Assembly (NCBI GenBank): GCA_903870685.1
Contig: CAIQDX010000143.1
Location: 1-44,313 of the forward strand
Length of the DNA: 44,313 nucleotides
Source: an uncultured Chitinophagaceae bacterium
GTDB taxonomy: Bacteria > Bacteroidota > Bacteroidia > Chitinophagales > Chitinophagaceae
Direction of reading: 5' to 3'
Shown: one piece after another, positions 26,234-34,494 of the stretch
How positions within the stretch are numbered: position 1 is the first letter of the stretch
Layout of the letters: each line of letters starts with the position of its first letter
Translations under genes and position numbers: made by a program
Notes under the pieces: model-generated
Told to the model about the DNA's origin: nothing
The model's database searches: none
The model's input: the letters and a program-made list of their open reading frames with translations, nothing else

Positions 26234-27331
26234 CTATTTTACCCAATCAGCAATAAATAAATTGATTCCGTGTTGACCACTATTATTTCTGTTGGATGAA
26301 AATATTATTTTTTTACCGTCAGGACTAAACATAGGAAAAGCATCGAAACCCTTATCACGACTGATCTTTTCTAATCCCTTTCCATTAATATCTGTTAAAT
26401 ACATATTGAAAGGGAACCCATATTTATATTCATGATTACTGCAAAAAATAATGTGTTTGCTATCCGGTGTAAAGTTGGGTGCCCAATTGGCTTGTTCTAA
26501 GAAAGTAATCTGGTGTTGATCGGTTCCATCAGCATTGGCAACAAAAACTTCCATGTGAGTTGGTGCCACTAAATTTTCTTTCAACAAAGATTTATATTCT
26601 TCAATTTCTTCTTTTGTTTTTGGACGACTTGCACGCCAAACAATTTTCTTTCCGTCCGGACTAAACCATGCGCCACCATCATAGCCCAATTCGTTGGTGA
26701 TGCGTTTTACTTTATACGTTTTCATATCCATCACATACAAATCAAGATCACCATCACGAACAGAAGTGAAGATCATTTTCTTTCCATCTGGCGATAAAGT
26801 TCCTTCAGCATCGTAACCTTTTGTTGTAGTTAATTGCTTAATTATTTTTCCGCTGGTATCAGCTAAAAAAATATCATAACTATCATAAATCGGCCAAATG
26901 TATTTATTGCCATACTTAGAACGATCGGGCAATGGCGGACAAGTATCGCCGCCTAAATGTGTGCTGCCATAAATAAAATGTTTTCCATCGGGTAAAAAAT
27001 AAGAACATGTTGTTCGTCCTTTACCCGAACTTACCATGTGATAATTAAAGGGTTCGCCAAATTTCTCTGGCACTTTACCCATAAATATCTGATCGCAATT
27101 AATTCCTTCTTTTGGGTTACTGCGCTGAAAGATGATATACTTTCCATCATAACTCCAATAAGCTTCTGCATTATCGCCACCAAAAGTTAATTGCTGAATA
27201 TTTTTAAAATGCTTTTCGTTGGCATACTGAACGCTGTCACTTGGATTAGACTTTCCGATAAAACTGTTTCTGAATGAAGTAAGAAAAATCAATACAAAAA
27301 ATGCAACAATCGTAAAAAGGTGTTTCTTCAT
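26234..27331 (-). CDS. Exported TolB-like WD40/PD40 beta-propeller protein
   Basis: 365 aa from the ATG at 27331 (MKKHLFTIVAFFVLIFLTSF, a signal anchor or signal peptide); the longer in-frame start has no signal. Blades repeat the PD40 pattern: AYWSYDGKYIIFQRS, TLSPDGKKMIFTSVRDGDLDLYVMD, AWFSPDGKKIVWRAS, NFTPDSKHIIFCSNHEY and MFSPDGKKIIFSSNRN. This is typical of TolB-family propellers, sometimes found as peptidase N-terminal domains, but no catalytic domain follows. Function unknown; periplasmic location is inferred. Confidence 0.85.
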   Translation of the reverse strand: MKKHLFTIVAFFVLIFLTSFRNSFIGKSNPSDSVQYANEKHFKNIQQLTFGGDNAEAYWSYDGKYIIFQRSNPKEGINCDQIFMGKVPEKFGEPFNYHMVSSGKGRTTCSYFLPDGKHFIYGSTHLGGDTCPPLPDRSKYGNKYIWPIYDSYDIFLADTSGKIIKQLTTTKGYDAEGTLSPDGKKMIFTSVRDGDLDLYVMDMKTYKVKRITNELGYDGGAWFSPDGKKIVWRASRPKTKEEIEEYKSLLKENLVAPTHMEVFVANADGTDQHQITFLEQANWAPNFTPDSKHIIFCSNHEYKYGFPFNMYLTDINGKGLEKISRDKGFDAFPMFSPDGKKIIFSSNRNNSGQHGINLFIADWVK

Positions 27332-27409
27332 AAATGTAAAATAAATGTCAAATTTAAACCTGCAAAAAATAGTATTTGTCAGAAAACGGTCATTCATCAA
27401 AATCGACGC

Positions 27410-27417
27410 TATTTTTG
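27410..27417 (+). promoter_or_regulatory. Candidate -7 promoter element directly before TPR lipoprotein start
   Basis: TATTTTTG is an exact TAnnTTTG match only 4 nt before the ATG at 27422, so transcription from it would give a leaderless mRNA. A well-spaced -33 element is not apparent. Confidence 0.35.
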
Positions 27418-27421
27418 CCGA

Positions 27422-28228
27422 ATGAAATACTGTTTTTCAATTACCATTTTGTTTCTGTTTTTTATAACAAGTTGCAAAAATGCAGATAATTCTAATTCGA
27501 ACGATGAAAAAAGGATGAAAGAGAATACAGCCTTATTACAGCAATTGGAAAAACAAATTGCTGTAAACCGTGACAGCATTGGTTTACGCCTAAAATTGGT
27601 TGATGCTTTAGACAGTTTAAATAATTATAAAGAAGCCGCTGCTCAATTAGATTCACTGATAAATAAAGACAGCCTTAACTATGGTTTATGGTTTAGAAAA
27701 GGGAAATTACTAGAAACAGCAAAAGATACTTTTAATGCAGTTTTATCTTATACCAAAGCCATAAAAATTTATCCTTCACCCGATGGGCAATTACAATTAG
27801 CCAATTTATTAGCCGAATCGAAAAATGAAAATGCGTTGCTGCTTTGTCAGCGTGTGCAGGAACTTCGTTTAGGACGTGAATATTCAGCTCATTGTAATTT
27901 TATTGCTGCTGTTTATTTTTCGCGTGTTGGTAATAAACAAAAAGCATTGCAATTATTTGATGCCTGCATCAACGATAATTTTGGTTATATGGAAGCCTAT
28001 CAGGAAAAAGGTTTTATTTTTTATGATGATAAAAAATTTGAAGAAGCTCTAAAAATATTTCAAATGGCAGCCAAGGTTAATAATACTTATGCCGATGCTT
28101 ATTACTGGCAGGCAAAATGTTTTGAAGCAATGAATAAAAAACAAGATGCCATAAAAAATTATCAAGCATCATTAGTGTTGGATAAAGACCTGAAAGAAGC
28201 CAAAGAAGCTCTAAAACGATTACAATAA
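27422..28228 (+). CDS. TPR-repeat lipoprotein
   Basis: 268 aa from the ATG at 27422, where a lipoprotein signal (MKYCFSITILFLFFITSC) begins; the open frame extends upstream but without a signal sequence. After a charged linker come about six tetratricopeptide-like units, e.g. NYKEAAAQLDSLINKDSLNYGLWFRKG, NKQKALQLFDACINDNFGYMEAYQEKG and FEEALKIFQMAAKVNNTYADAYYWQAK. Probably a periplasmic or outer-membrane scaffold; partner unknown. The gene is divergent from the TolB-like gene, 90 nt apart. Confidence 0.83.
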   Translation: MKYCFSITILFLFFITSCKNADNSNSNDEKRMKENTALLQQLEKQIAVNRDSIGLRLKLVDALDSLNNYKEAAAQLDSLINKDSLNYGLWFRKGKLLETAKDTFNAVLSYTKAIKIYPSPDGQLQLANLLAESKNENALLLCQRVQELRLGREYSAHCNFIAAVYFSRVGNKQKALQLFDACINDNFGYMEAYQEKGFIFYDDKKFEEALKIFQMAAKVNNTYADAYYWQAKCFEAMNKKQDAIKNYQASLVLDKDLKEAKEALKRLQ

Positions 28229-28252
28229 TATTTTGTTTGCTCTCTAATCTTT

Positions 28253-28294
28253 AATTTTGCATTTATAATTTTAAATTTATCATTTATAATTTAC
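28253..28294. repeat. Heptamer tandem tract directly upstream of rpe
   Basis: Six 7-nt units: AATTTTG CATTTAT AATTTTA AATTTAT CATTTAT AATTTAC. It ends 3 nt before the rpe start codon and so would form most of its leader. Confidence 0.75.
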
Positions 28295-28297
28295 ATC

Positions 28298-28945
28298 ATG
28301 CCCATCATAGCTCCATCATTATTAAGTGCAAATTTTTTAAACTTAGAAGCCGATTGCAAAATGCTGAACGAAAGCAAAGCCGATTGGTTTCATTTAGATG
28401 TGATGGATGGAAGATTTGTTCCTAACATTAGTTTTGGCTTACCTGTTATCGAACATATTCGTAAAGCCACAACAAAAACTTTAGATGTTCATTTAATGAT
28501 AGAAGAGCCCGGAAAATTTGCCGAAGATTTTAAAAAAGCCGGTGCCGATATTTTAACCGTGCATCTCGAAGCTTGTCCACACCTGCATCGCAACATTCAA
28601 CAAATAAAAAATTTGGGAATGAAAGTGGGCGTGGCAATCAATCCGCATACAACTGTTCAATTGCTTGGAGATATTTTACACGAAATAGATCTCGTTTGTT
28701 TAATGAGTGTGAATCCCGGTTTCGGCGGACAAAAATTTATCTCTCACACTGTTGGAAAAACACGTGCATTAAAACACATGATCAAAGAAAGAGGATTAAA
28801 AACTTTAATAGAAATTGATGGTGGTATTACTTTAGAAAATGCTCCTGCTATTTTACATACAGGTGCCAATGTTTTAGTTGCCGGAAATACTGTTTTTAAA
28901 TCTGCCGATCCAAAAGAAACAATTGCAAAATTAAAAGCGTTGTAA
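28298..28945 (+). CDS. rpe: Ribulose-phosphate 3-epimerase
   Basis: Interconverts ribulose-5-phosphate and xylulose-5-phosphate in the pentose phosphate pathway. The 215-aa TIM barrel has IAPSLLSANFLNLE at the N-terminus, WFHLDVMDGRFVPNISFG (metal-binding His and catalytic Asp), LDVHLMIEEP, LVCLMSVNPGFGGQKFI, LIEIDGGI (second catalytic Asp) and VLVAGNTVF. Full length. Its stop codon is immediately followed by repeat F. Confidence 0.97.
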   Translation: MPIIAPSLLSANFLNLEADCKMLNESKADWFHLDVMDGRFVPNISFGLPVIEHIRKATTKTLDVHLMIEEPGKFAEDFKKAGADILTVHLEACPHLHRNIQQIKNLGMKVGVAINPHTTVQLLGDILHEIDLVCLMSVNPGFGGQKFISHTVGKTRALKHMIKERGLKTLIEIDGGITLENAPAILHTGANVLVAGNTVFKSADPKETIAKLKAL

Positions 28946-29004
28946 TTTTTTTGTTACGAGCTTTTGTTTTTTATGGCATCACCTGTTGCGTCGCACACTT
29001 GTAC
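28946..29004 (+). repeat. Stop-codon-associated repeat, copy F
   Basis: 59 nt. TTTTTTTGTTACGAGC follows the rpe TAA directly, then a middle ending ATGGCATCACCT, then GTTGCGTCGCACACTTGTAC (28985-29004). Same subfamily as copies H and L. Confidence 0.9.
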
Positions 29005-29149
29005 TTTACAATATACTTGAGCAACTCCCTTCAAATTAATTTCATTATTTCTTTACATCAGTCTTACATTAAGTTCATTTCGAACTTTGCTTTAATAGCT
29101 TTCCACATCTGTTGATAAGAAGTGTTAGGTATTATTGAATGATTAAAAT

Positions 29150-29157
29150 TAAATTTG
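29150..29157 (+). promoter_or_regulatory. Candidate -7 promoter element for phoH-like gene
   Basis: TAAATTTG is an exact TAnnTTTG match 57 nt before the TTG start codon. Confidence 0.35.
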
Positions 29158-29214
29158 AATTGGAAGAGTTAGTTAGTACAAAAAATATATTCTCATCATT
29201 AAACGGGCAATCAT

Positions 29215-30195
29215 TTGACAGACACTATCATTAACCTCGAATCCGTTAACCCGATAGAATTCTTCGGCGTAAACAACGGAAAGTTAGACCTGCTCAAAAA
29301 GAAATTTCCTTTATTAAAAATTCTCTCTCGTGGTACGCAAATAAAATTAAGCGGCGCACCCGAACAAATCGAAAATGCAAAAGAGAAGATTGACTTGATT
29401 GTTCAATATCTCGAACGCAACGGACATTTGAGTGAGAATTATTTTGAGCAAATTCTCGGCGGCGACGACGCTGAGACCATCGACAATTTTGTTGATAAAA
29501 ATCCTAACGACATTTTAGTTTTTGGTCCAAACGGAAAAACAGTAAGAGCAAGAACAGCCAATCAGAAAAAAATGGTACAGGCTGCCGACCGCAACGACAT
29601 TGTGTTTGCGATTGGTCCGGCAGGTACCGGTAAAACCTATACTGCTGTTGCTTTAGCCGTTCGCGCATTGAAAAATAAAATGGTTAAGAAAATTATTTTA
29701 ACTCGTCCTGCTGTTGAAGCCGGCGAAAGTTTAGGTTTCTTACCGGGAGATCTGAAAGAAAAAATTGATCCGTATTTGCGTCCATTGTATGATGCGCTGG
29801 ATGATATGATTCCTGCAGATAAATTAGGATATTATATGACCACACGCACCATCGAAATTGCACCATTGGCTTACATGCGTGGAAGAACTTTAGATAATGC
29901 ATTCATCATTTTAGATGAAGCGCAAAACACAAACGATCTTCAATTAAAAATGTTTTTAACACGTATTGGTGCCAATGCAAAAGCAATCATAACAGGCGAT
30001 CCAACACAAGTTGATCTGCCAAGAAATATGCGCAGCGGTTTAGATAAAGCCATTCGCATTTTGGATAATATTGATGGCATTGCACATATTGCATTGAATG
30101 AAGAAGATGTTGTGCGACATCGTTTGGTAAAATCAATTATCAGAGCGTACGAAAAAGATCATGAAATAGAAGAACAGAAACATGGTTCTAGATAA
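29215..30195 (+). CDS. PhoH-family ATPase
   Basis: 326-aa P-loop protein of the PhoH/YbeZ family, associated in many bacteria with ribosome and RNA metabolism. An N-terminal KH-like region (RGTQIKLSGAPEQIENAKEKI) precedes the ATPase: Walker A AIGPAGTGKTYTAVALAV (about residues 132-150), LTRPAVEAGESLGFLPGDLKEKIDPYLRPLYDAL, Walker B FIILDEAQNT, and TGDPTQVDLPR. The start is a TTG at 29215: an in-frame TAA lies 15 nt upstream and no ATG precedes the conserved N-terminus. A terminator follows. Confidence 0.95.
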   Translation: MTDTIINLESVNPIEFFGVNNGKLDLLKKKFPLLKILSRGTQIKLSGAPEQIENAKEKIDLIVQYLERNGHLSENYFEQILGGDDAETIDNFVDKNPNDILVFGPNGKTVRARTANQKKMVQAADRNDIVFAIGPAGTGKTYTAVALAVRALKNKMVKKIILTRPAVEAGESLGFLPGDLKEKIDPYLRPLYDALDDMIPADKLGYYMTTRTIEIAPLAYMRGRTLDNAFIILDEAQNTNDLQLKMFLTRIGANAKAIITGDPTQVDLPRNMRSGLDKAIRILDNIDGIAHIALNEEDVVRHRLVKSIIRAYEKDHEIEEQKHGSR

Positions 30196-30205
30196 AAATT
30201 TATTT

Positions 30206-30246
30206 TATAAAAGAAAAGGCGGCGTTGTGCTGCCTTATTCTTTTAT
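30206..30246 (+). terminator. Intrinsic terminator after phoH-like gene
   Basis: Imperfect hairpin with ATAAAAGAAAAGGCGGC on the left and GCTGCCTTATTCTTTTAT on the right around GTTGT. It lies 11 nt after the stop codon. Confidence 0.7.
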
Positions 30247-30325
30247 AGAAATTGAAAATCGAATTCATTGATTCAATCATCAAAAATAAAATGTTTAATT
30301 TTACTGACTACTGTAACTTATATAA

Positions 30326-31336
30326 ATGAATACCATGAAAAAGATTATATTTTTTCTTTTTGTTGTTTGCACCGTTTTGGGGAAAGCTCAAACAATCGGT
30401 CAACAACCAGTTCAAAAGAATACTTATGATCCGAATGCATTAAAATATCAAGGTCCGGTTAGAAACGCTAAAAAGCCTGTGAAGAAACCTGTTGCAAAAA
30501 CAACTAATTCAAAAACAACCACTGTTGCAAAAAAACCTGCTGGTGTATCTACTCAATCACCGGCTATTTATCCAACACAAAATCCATCAACAAAAAATAT
30601 TGTTTACGAATTTATTGATACCACATTTCCAAACAGCGAGAATCGTTTTCCACTACAAGGAAATGCAGGTATTGGTACACATGCACCACAATCGGCTTTA
30701 GAAATTAAACGAAGTGCAGGCGACACCAGAAAGAAAAATGTTTTATTACAATTGAGTAATGTTTGGTCACCAAACGGGCAAAATGAACCAAGCATTATGT
30801 TCTCTAACGGCGATGTAAGTTCGATAGAGAATGTAAGCTACTGGACAATCGGGGCAAGGGTTTCGGGCGATAAGACATTAAACACGCCACAAACTTTTAA
30901 AGTTTCGCACAAGCCTATTGGAAGTAATGTAGAGAATGAATATTTTTCTATTGATTCGTACAACGGACGGGTAAAAATTGGCGATGTAAATTCTAATGTT
31001 GATGGTTATAAACTTTTTGTTGAAGAAGGAATATTAACTGAGAAAGTAAAAGTAGCTGTTAAAAATTCAGACGATTGGTTCGATAATCTTTTTAAGAAAG
31101 ATTATAAATTAATGTCGCTTAAAAATTTGAATGAATACATTAATACATACCATCATTTACCTGATATGCCAACTACCGAAGAAGTAATGCAAAATGGAAT
31201 TGATCTTGGAAAAATGAATGGATTATTATTAAAGAAAATAGAAGAGCTTACAAAATATGTGATCGATATAAAATCAGAATTAGATCAAACAAAGAAAGAA
31301 TTGGAAGAAACAAAAAATTCGATCAAGAAGAAATAA
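30326..31336 (+). CDS. Secreted protein with C-terminal tail-fibre-like stalk domain, function unknown
   Basis: 336 aa with a signal peptide (KKIIFFLFVVCTVLGKAQ); a second ATG 9 nt downstream would also work. Residues 45-75 are a Lys/Pro/Thr-rich low-complexity linker (KKPVKKPVAKTTNSKTT). GNAGIGTHAPQSALEIKRS is the GIGT..P..LEV motif seen in many Bacteroidota trimeric fibre proteins. The end, YKLMSLKNLNEYINTYHHLPDMPT then LGKMNGLLLKKIEELTKYVID and a long coiled coil, is also typical of that group (normally followed by an intramolecular chaperone, here absent). Likely extracellular and oligomeric; role unknown. Confidence 0.7.
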   Translation: MNTMKKIIFFLFVVCTVLGKAQTIGQQPVQKNTYDPNALKYQGPVRNAKKPVKKPVAKTTNSKTTTVAKKPAGVSTQSPAIYPTQNPSTKNIVYEFIDTTFPNSENRFPLQGNAGIGTHAPQSALEIKRSAGDTRKKNVLLQLSNVWSPNGQNEPSIMFSNGDVSSIENVSYWTIGARVSGDKTLNTPQTFKVSHKPIGSNVENEYFSIDSYNGRVKIGDVNSNVDGYKLFVEEGILTEKVKVAVKNSDDWFDNLFKKDYKLMSLKNLNEYINTYHHLPDMPTTEEVMQNGIDLGKMNGLLLKKIEELTKYVIDIKSELDQTKKELEETKNSIKKK

Positions 31337-31351
31337 AAAAATTGAAACAAT

Positions 31352-31386
31352 AAAAAAGCCGCTTCAAAATTTGAAGCGGCTTTTTT
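31352..31386. terminator. Bidirectional intrinsic terminator
   Basis: AAAAAAGCCGCTTCAAA pairs with TTTGAAGCGGCTTTTTT. It lies between the convergent fibre-like and aldolase genes, with T-runs in both directions. Confidence 0.95.
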
Positions 31387-31398
31387 ATTAAATATATT

Positions 31399-32052
31399 TT
31401 ATGCAAACTTTTTTGCATCTTCTAAAAACTTAGCCAACCCAATATCAGTTAACGGATGTTTTAATAGTCCAAGAATAGAATCTAGCGGACAAGTACAAAC
31501 ATCGGCACCTGCTTCGGCACACTTAACAATATGCAATGCAGTGCGAATAGATGCTGCAAGAATTTCTGTTTTAAATCCTTGTATCGCATAAATATTTGCG
31601 ATCTGTGCAATTAATTCAACACCATCCCAACCACTGTCATCAATTCTTCCAATGAATGGCGAAACATAAGTAGCGCCTGCTTTTGCAGCTAAGATCGCTT
31701 GTCCTGCAGAGAAAATTAAAGTGCAATTTGTTTTAATTCCGTTATCGCTAAACCATTTAATTGCTTTAATACCATCTTTAATCATTGGCACTTTCACCAC
31801 AATGTTTGGATGAATAGCAGCCATTTTTTTTCCTTCTTCAACCATACCTGCAAAATCAGTAGAAATAACTTCAGCGCTGATATCGCCATTAACCATTTCG
31901 CAAATAGTTTTATAATGTTGCATCACTGCATCATTTCCTTTTATGCCTTCTTTAGCCATTAAAGACGGGTTGGTTGTAACACCATCTAAAATTCCAAGTT
32001 CATTGGCTTCTTTAATTTGAGCAAGATTAGCTGTGTCGATAAAAAATTTCAT
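31399..32052 (-). CDS. fsa: Fructose-6-phosphate aldolase / transaldolase-like
   Basis: Class I aldolase of the small transaldolase group, using a Schiff-base lysine. 217 aa, with [36 protein letters not shown], the catalytic Lys in [43 protein letters not shown], and [26 protein letters not shown]. Small proteins of this length act either as fructose-6-phosphate aldolase or as transaldolase; sequence alone does not decide. It reads on the same strand as the SRP RNA, starting 58 nt after it. Together with rpe it belongs to sugar-phosphate metabolism. Confidence 0.93.
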   Translation of the reverse strand: MKFFIDTANLAQIKEANELGILDGVTTNPSLMAKEGIKGNDAVMQHYKTICEMVNGDISAEVISTDFAGMVEEGKKMAAIHPNIVVKVPMIKDGIKAIKWFSDNGIKTNCTLIFSAGQAILAAKAGATYVSPFIGRIDDSGWDGVELIAQIANIYAIQGFKTEILAASIRTALHIVKCAEAGADVCTCPLDSILGLLKHPLTDIGLAKFLEDAKKFA

Positions 32053-32110
32053 GAGGTAAAATTTAATTTATAACTCAATTATAAAATTCCTTTTAAAGGA
32101 TTAGAAGTAA

Positions 32111-32217
32111 AAAACCGGCAGGCTACTCACATCGCACCGCTACAACCGCCTATCCTTGCTGTATTCCTACCCTGGGGAGGTTCAGCAGGAGCTGGTCGTG
32201 TAAGACCTGCCGGCTGC
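32111..32217 (-). ncRNA. ffs: Signal recognition particle RNA, small bacterial type (4.5S-like)
   Basis: About 107 nt on the minus strand. The apical hairpin has CCCAGGG-TA-GGAA-TA-CAGCAAGG: the GGAA tetraloop and the asymmetric internal loop with CAGCAAGG that bind the Ffh M domain. The ends are closed by complementary CCGGCAGG (32206-32213 read on minus) and CCTGCCGG (32115-32122), followed at once by TTTTTTACTT, an intrinsic terminator. No Alu domain, as usual outside Firmicutes. It guides ribosomes making membrane and secreted proteins to the translocon. Confidence 0.93.
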
Positions 32218-32237
32218 AAATGTAAGGGATGAAATGA

Positions 32238-32272
32238 AATTTTGAATGATGAATTTTAAATGATAAATTATT
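32238..32272. repeat. Heptamer tandem tract between SRP RNA and next gene
   Basis: Five 7-nt units: AATTTTG AATGATG AATTTTA AATGATA AATTATT. It lies 21 nt upstream of the SRP RNA 5' end on minus and 16 nt before the plus-strand gene. Confidence 0.75.
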
Positions 32273-32288
32273 GGTATAAATTAGTAGT

Positions 32289-33059
32289 ATGAAAATTATT
32301 TTTCTCGTCATAATATTTAACTGCTTTTACTCATTGTGTTTTTCACAATTTAAAATGAATGATACCACTTTTTTAGTAAGAGAAGTTAAGGATAGTTTTG
32401 AAATGAAGAGAACTTTAGGTTACGGTTATAATTTCTATCATGCTATTTATTTTGAAAGAAATAAGAATGCAAAAGAATATGATTGGATTAAGGATTTTGG
32501 GTTTGAAGAATTATATGGAAAGAAGGAATACCAAAGGGATATTAATGAAACGAAAAAGATTTTGAAAACCAAACTCAAAAAAGTTCCCTTGAAAGGAATT
32601 ATAACTAAATGGTGTGTGCTGAATTCTTACAAGGATTCATTTTATATGTATTCGCCTTCTGACTATTGCTATAATTATCAAATTGAAGTGACAGACTCAG
32701 TTGTGATTGATAAAGGTTGTGAAAGAACATTTGATTTTTTAGATACTATTATTAAAAAAAGCTCTATACTTTATCAGCTAAAATTTAAACCTGCCATTGG
32801 CCCTTCTAATCACAAGAAATATATAAGAACTGTCAACATTTATATCATTAATTCAAAAGAAGGGATTGCAGTGTTCGAAGATAATCGCTTCAATGAGAAA
32901 CATTATAACCTCATGGTCAATGCAAATAACGTCAAACACTTTCCGTTAATTGTAAACTACTGCATAACTGATAAAACTGGTGAATTTGAGTTCGATAAAA
33001 TTGATTTTCAAAAACTAATCAAACAAAGTACCGAACGTACAAGTGTGCGACGCAACTAA
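32289..33059 (+). CDS. Secreted protein of unknown function, C-terminus encoded by repeat G
   Basis: 256 aa with a signal peptide (MKIIFLVIIFNCFYSLCFSQ). The mature part is rich in Lys, Tyr and Asp/Glu, with no motif I recognise (segments such as YGYNFYHAIYFERNKNAKEYDWIKDFGFEELYG). The last seven codons (RTSVRRN) and the approach to the stop are read from repeat G: the invariant block GTACAAGTGTGCGACGCAAC covers 33037-33056 and the TAA follows. The protein tail has therefore probably been replaced or extended by the repeat. Confidence 0.6.
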   Translation: MKIIFLVIIFNCFYSLCFSQFKMNDTTFLVREVKDSFEMKRTLGYGYNFYHAIYFERNKNAKEYDWIKDFGFEELYGKKEYQRDINETKKILKTKLKKVPLKGIITKWCVLNSYKDSFYMYSPSDYCYNYQIEVTDSVVIDKGCERTFDFLDTIIKKSSILYQLKFKPAIGPSNHKKYIRTVNIYIINSKEGIAVFEDNRFNEKHYNLMVNANNVKHFPLIVNYCITDKTGEFEFDKIDFQKLIKQSTERTSVRRN

Positions 33060-33095
33060 AGTTTAATTGAAATACAAAAGCCGGCTACAAAAAAA
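33037..33095 (-). repeat. Stop-codon-associated repeat, copy G (overlaps two gene ends)
   Basis: 59 nt. On minus, TTTTTTTGTAGCCGGC follows the TGA of the T9SS plug gene directly, the middle (TTGTATTTCAATTAAACT) matches copy A, and the element ends in GTTGCGTCGCACACTTGTAC, which lies inside the coding end of the convergent plus-strand gene. Confidence 0.9.
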
Positions 33096-34364
33096 TCATC
33101 TAACATTTTTCGAATTAATAATTTTTATTGCAACGAGTTCATCATGCCTTCCGCTTAACGAACGGTAATAAACAAGAATGATGTAATCGTTTTCTGTTTC
33201 CCAAGAATTGCCATCGGTTAAACTTGCATCGGGTTTTGCATTTGCATCTTTTGCATCTTTAGTAATGTATGTATAATTATAATAACCTTGTTTTAATAAC
33301 AAAGTTTTTTCGTAAGCATTTTTAGTTTCTGAAAATTGCATTTTTGCGTCCTCACTAATATTATTTCCGGTTAATTCGCCACTGATATAAACATCTTTAT
33401 TCTCGAAGGTTTGTTTGTTATTTGGAAAAAAGGTGAAATGAACATTTGCATAATCGCCCTGCCACCAAGGATTGATAAATTCGCTTGCACTTATTTCGTA
33501 AAAGCCATTCAGGTCACTCCAACGTACATAAGGCTGTTGCACACGAACCGCATCTGGCTTGAGATACAGGCTGAAAGGCTTTGTACTATTATCTATTTTT
33601 CCAACACGTTCGCTTTGAAAACGAAAGCTGCGAAGATCGACCCATCGATATTCTTTTCCTGCTGGAAACAAAACATCTTCTTCACCATTATATTCCAAAA
33701 TATTATCTCGATTGAATGTTGGTTGCATGTTACTTAATGCATTATCCCAACGATAATTTTGAAGTACTGTAACTTTTAATTGTTGCTGCAGATCGAATAA
33801 ATTTAACGCCGATGCATTTATAGTGAACTGAACTTTTTGATGCGAGATATATAACTGACTATTGAAAGTTTGCATCACCTGCGCATTAACTGCAATTTTA
33901 TTTTCTAAAACATAAAAACGCTTGGTGAATGCCAATTTATTTTCATCGCCGTCTAAAAAAACTTTCAATAAATAATTACCACTTTTCGAAGGCATACAAT
34001 TTTTATCGGGTAATAAAGCTTGATAATGAATATAATTTGTTGTTGAAACTGATGAAGCCCTGTATTCTGTTAATTGTTGATTTTGAAAACCGCGTATATA
34101 ATCGAAACTGCTAAGATCAGCAGGACTCCAATCGGCATTGCACAATTCGAAACTGTAATAATAGCTTTTTGCATAAGCATCCAGATCATCGAAATGAAGT
34201 TCTAACAGATCGTTTGAATTTAATTTAATGACTGGCAAACTTTCCTGATTATTTTGAACAAATAATTTAACAGATTTAATGTTGGGCATATAAACAACAT
34301 CAGGCAAACGCTGTGCTGATGCAGCTTTTGCAGTGATGAACAAAAAGAAAAGCATTCTTTTCAT
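33096..34364 (-). CDS. Type IX secretion system plug protein (DUF5103)
   Basis: 422 aa from the ATG at 34364 with signal peptide MKRMLFFLFITAKAASAQ; nine in-frame codons upstream look untranslated. Matches the DUF5103 family: SYYYSFELCNADWSPADLSSFDYIRGFQNQQLTEYRAS near residue 70-110, KSGNYLLKVFLDGDENKLAFTKRFYVLE, PYVRWSDLNGFYEISASEFINPWWQGDYANVHFTF, and GYYNYTYITKDA. Proteins of this family seal the lateral gate of the SprA translocon in the T9SS. The gene ends in repeat G and is divergent from a LolE-like permease. Confidence 0.87.
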   Translation of the reverse strand: MKRMLFFLFITAKAASAQRLPDVVYMPNIKSVKLFVQNNQESLPVIKLNSNDLLELHFDDLDAYAKSYYYSFELCNADWSPADLSSFDYIRGFQNQQLTEYRASSVSTTNYIHYQALLPDKNCMPSKSGNYLLKVFLDGDENKLAFTKRFYVLENKIAVNAQVMQTFNSQLYISHQKVQFTINASALNLFDLQQQLKVTVLQNYRWDNALSNMQPTFNRDNILEYNGEEDVLFPAGKEYRWVDLRSFRFQSERVGKIDNSTKPFSLYLKPDAVRVQQPYVRWSDLNGFYEISASEFINPWWQGDYANVHFTFFPNNKQTFENKDVYISGELTGNNISEDAKMQFSETKNAYEKTLLLKQGYYNYTYITKDAKDANAKPDASLTDGNSWETENDYIILVYYRSLSGRHDELVAIKIINSKNVR

Positions 34365-34494
34365 AGTACAATTATAGTAAACAATAACCAACCATTTACA
34401 ATTTAGCCTTTAAGATTCATCATTCATTTTGCAATTGGTTTGTTGCATTGCTTTCTTGCATGTAGTTTTGACAACCACAAAATAAATTATCAAT

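Noticed and set aside
32101-32220. Riboswitch or attenuator before the aldolase gene
   Set aside because: The conserved GGAA hairpin and closing helix identify it as SRP RNA with its own terminator.
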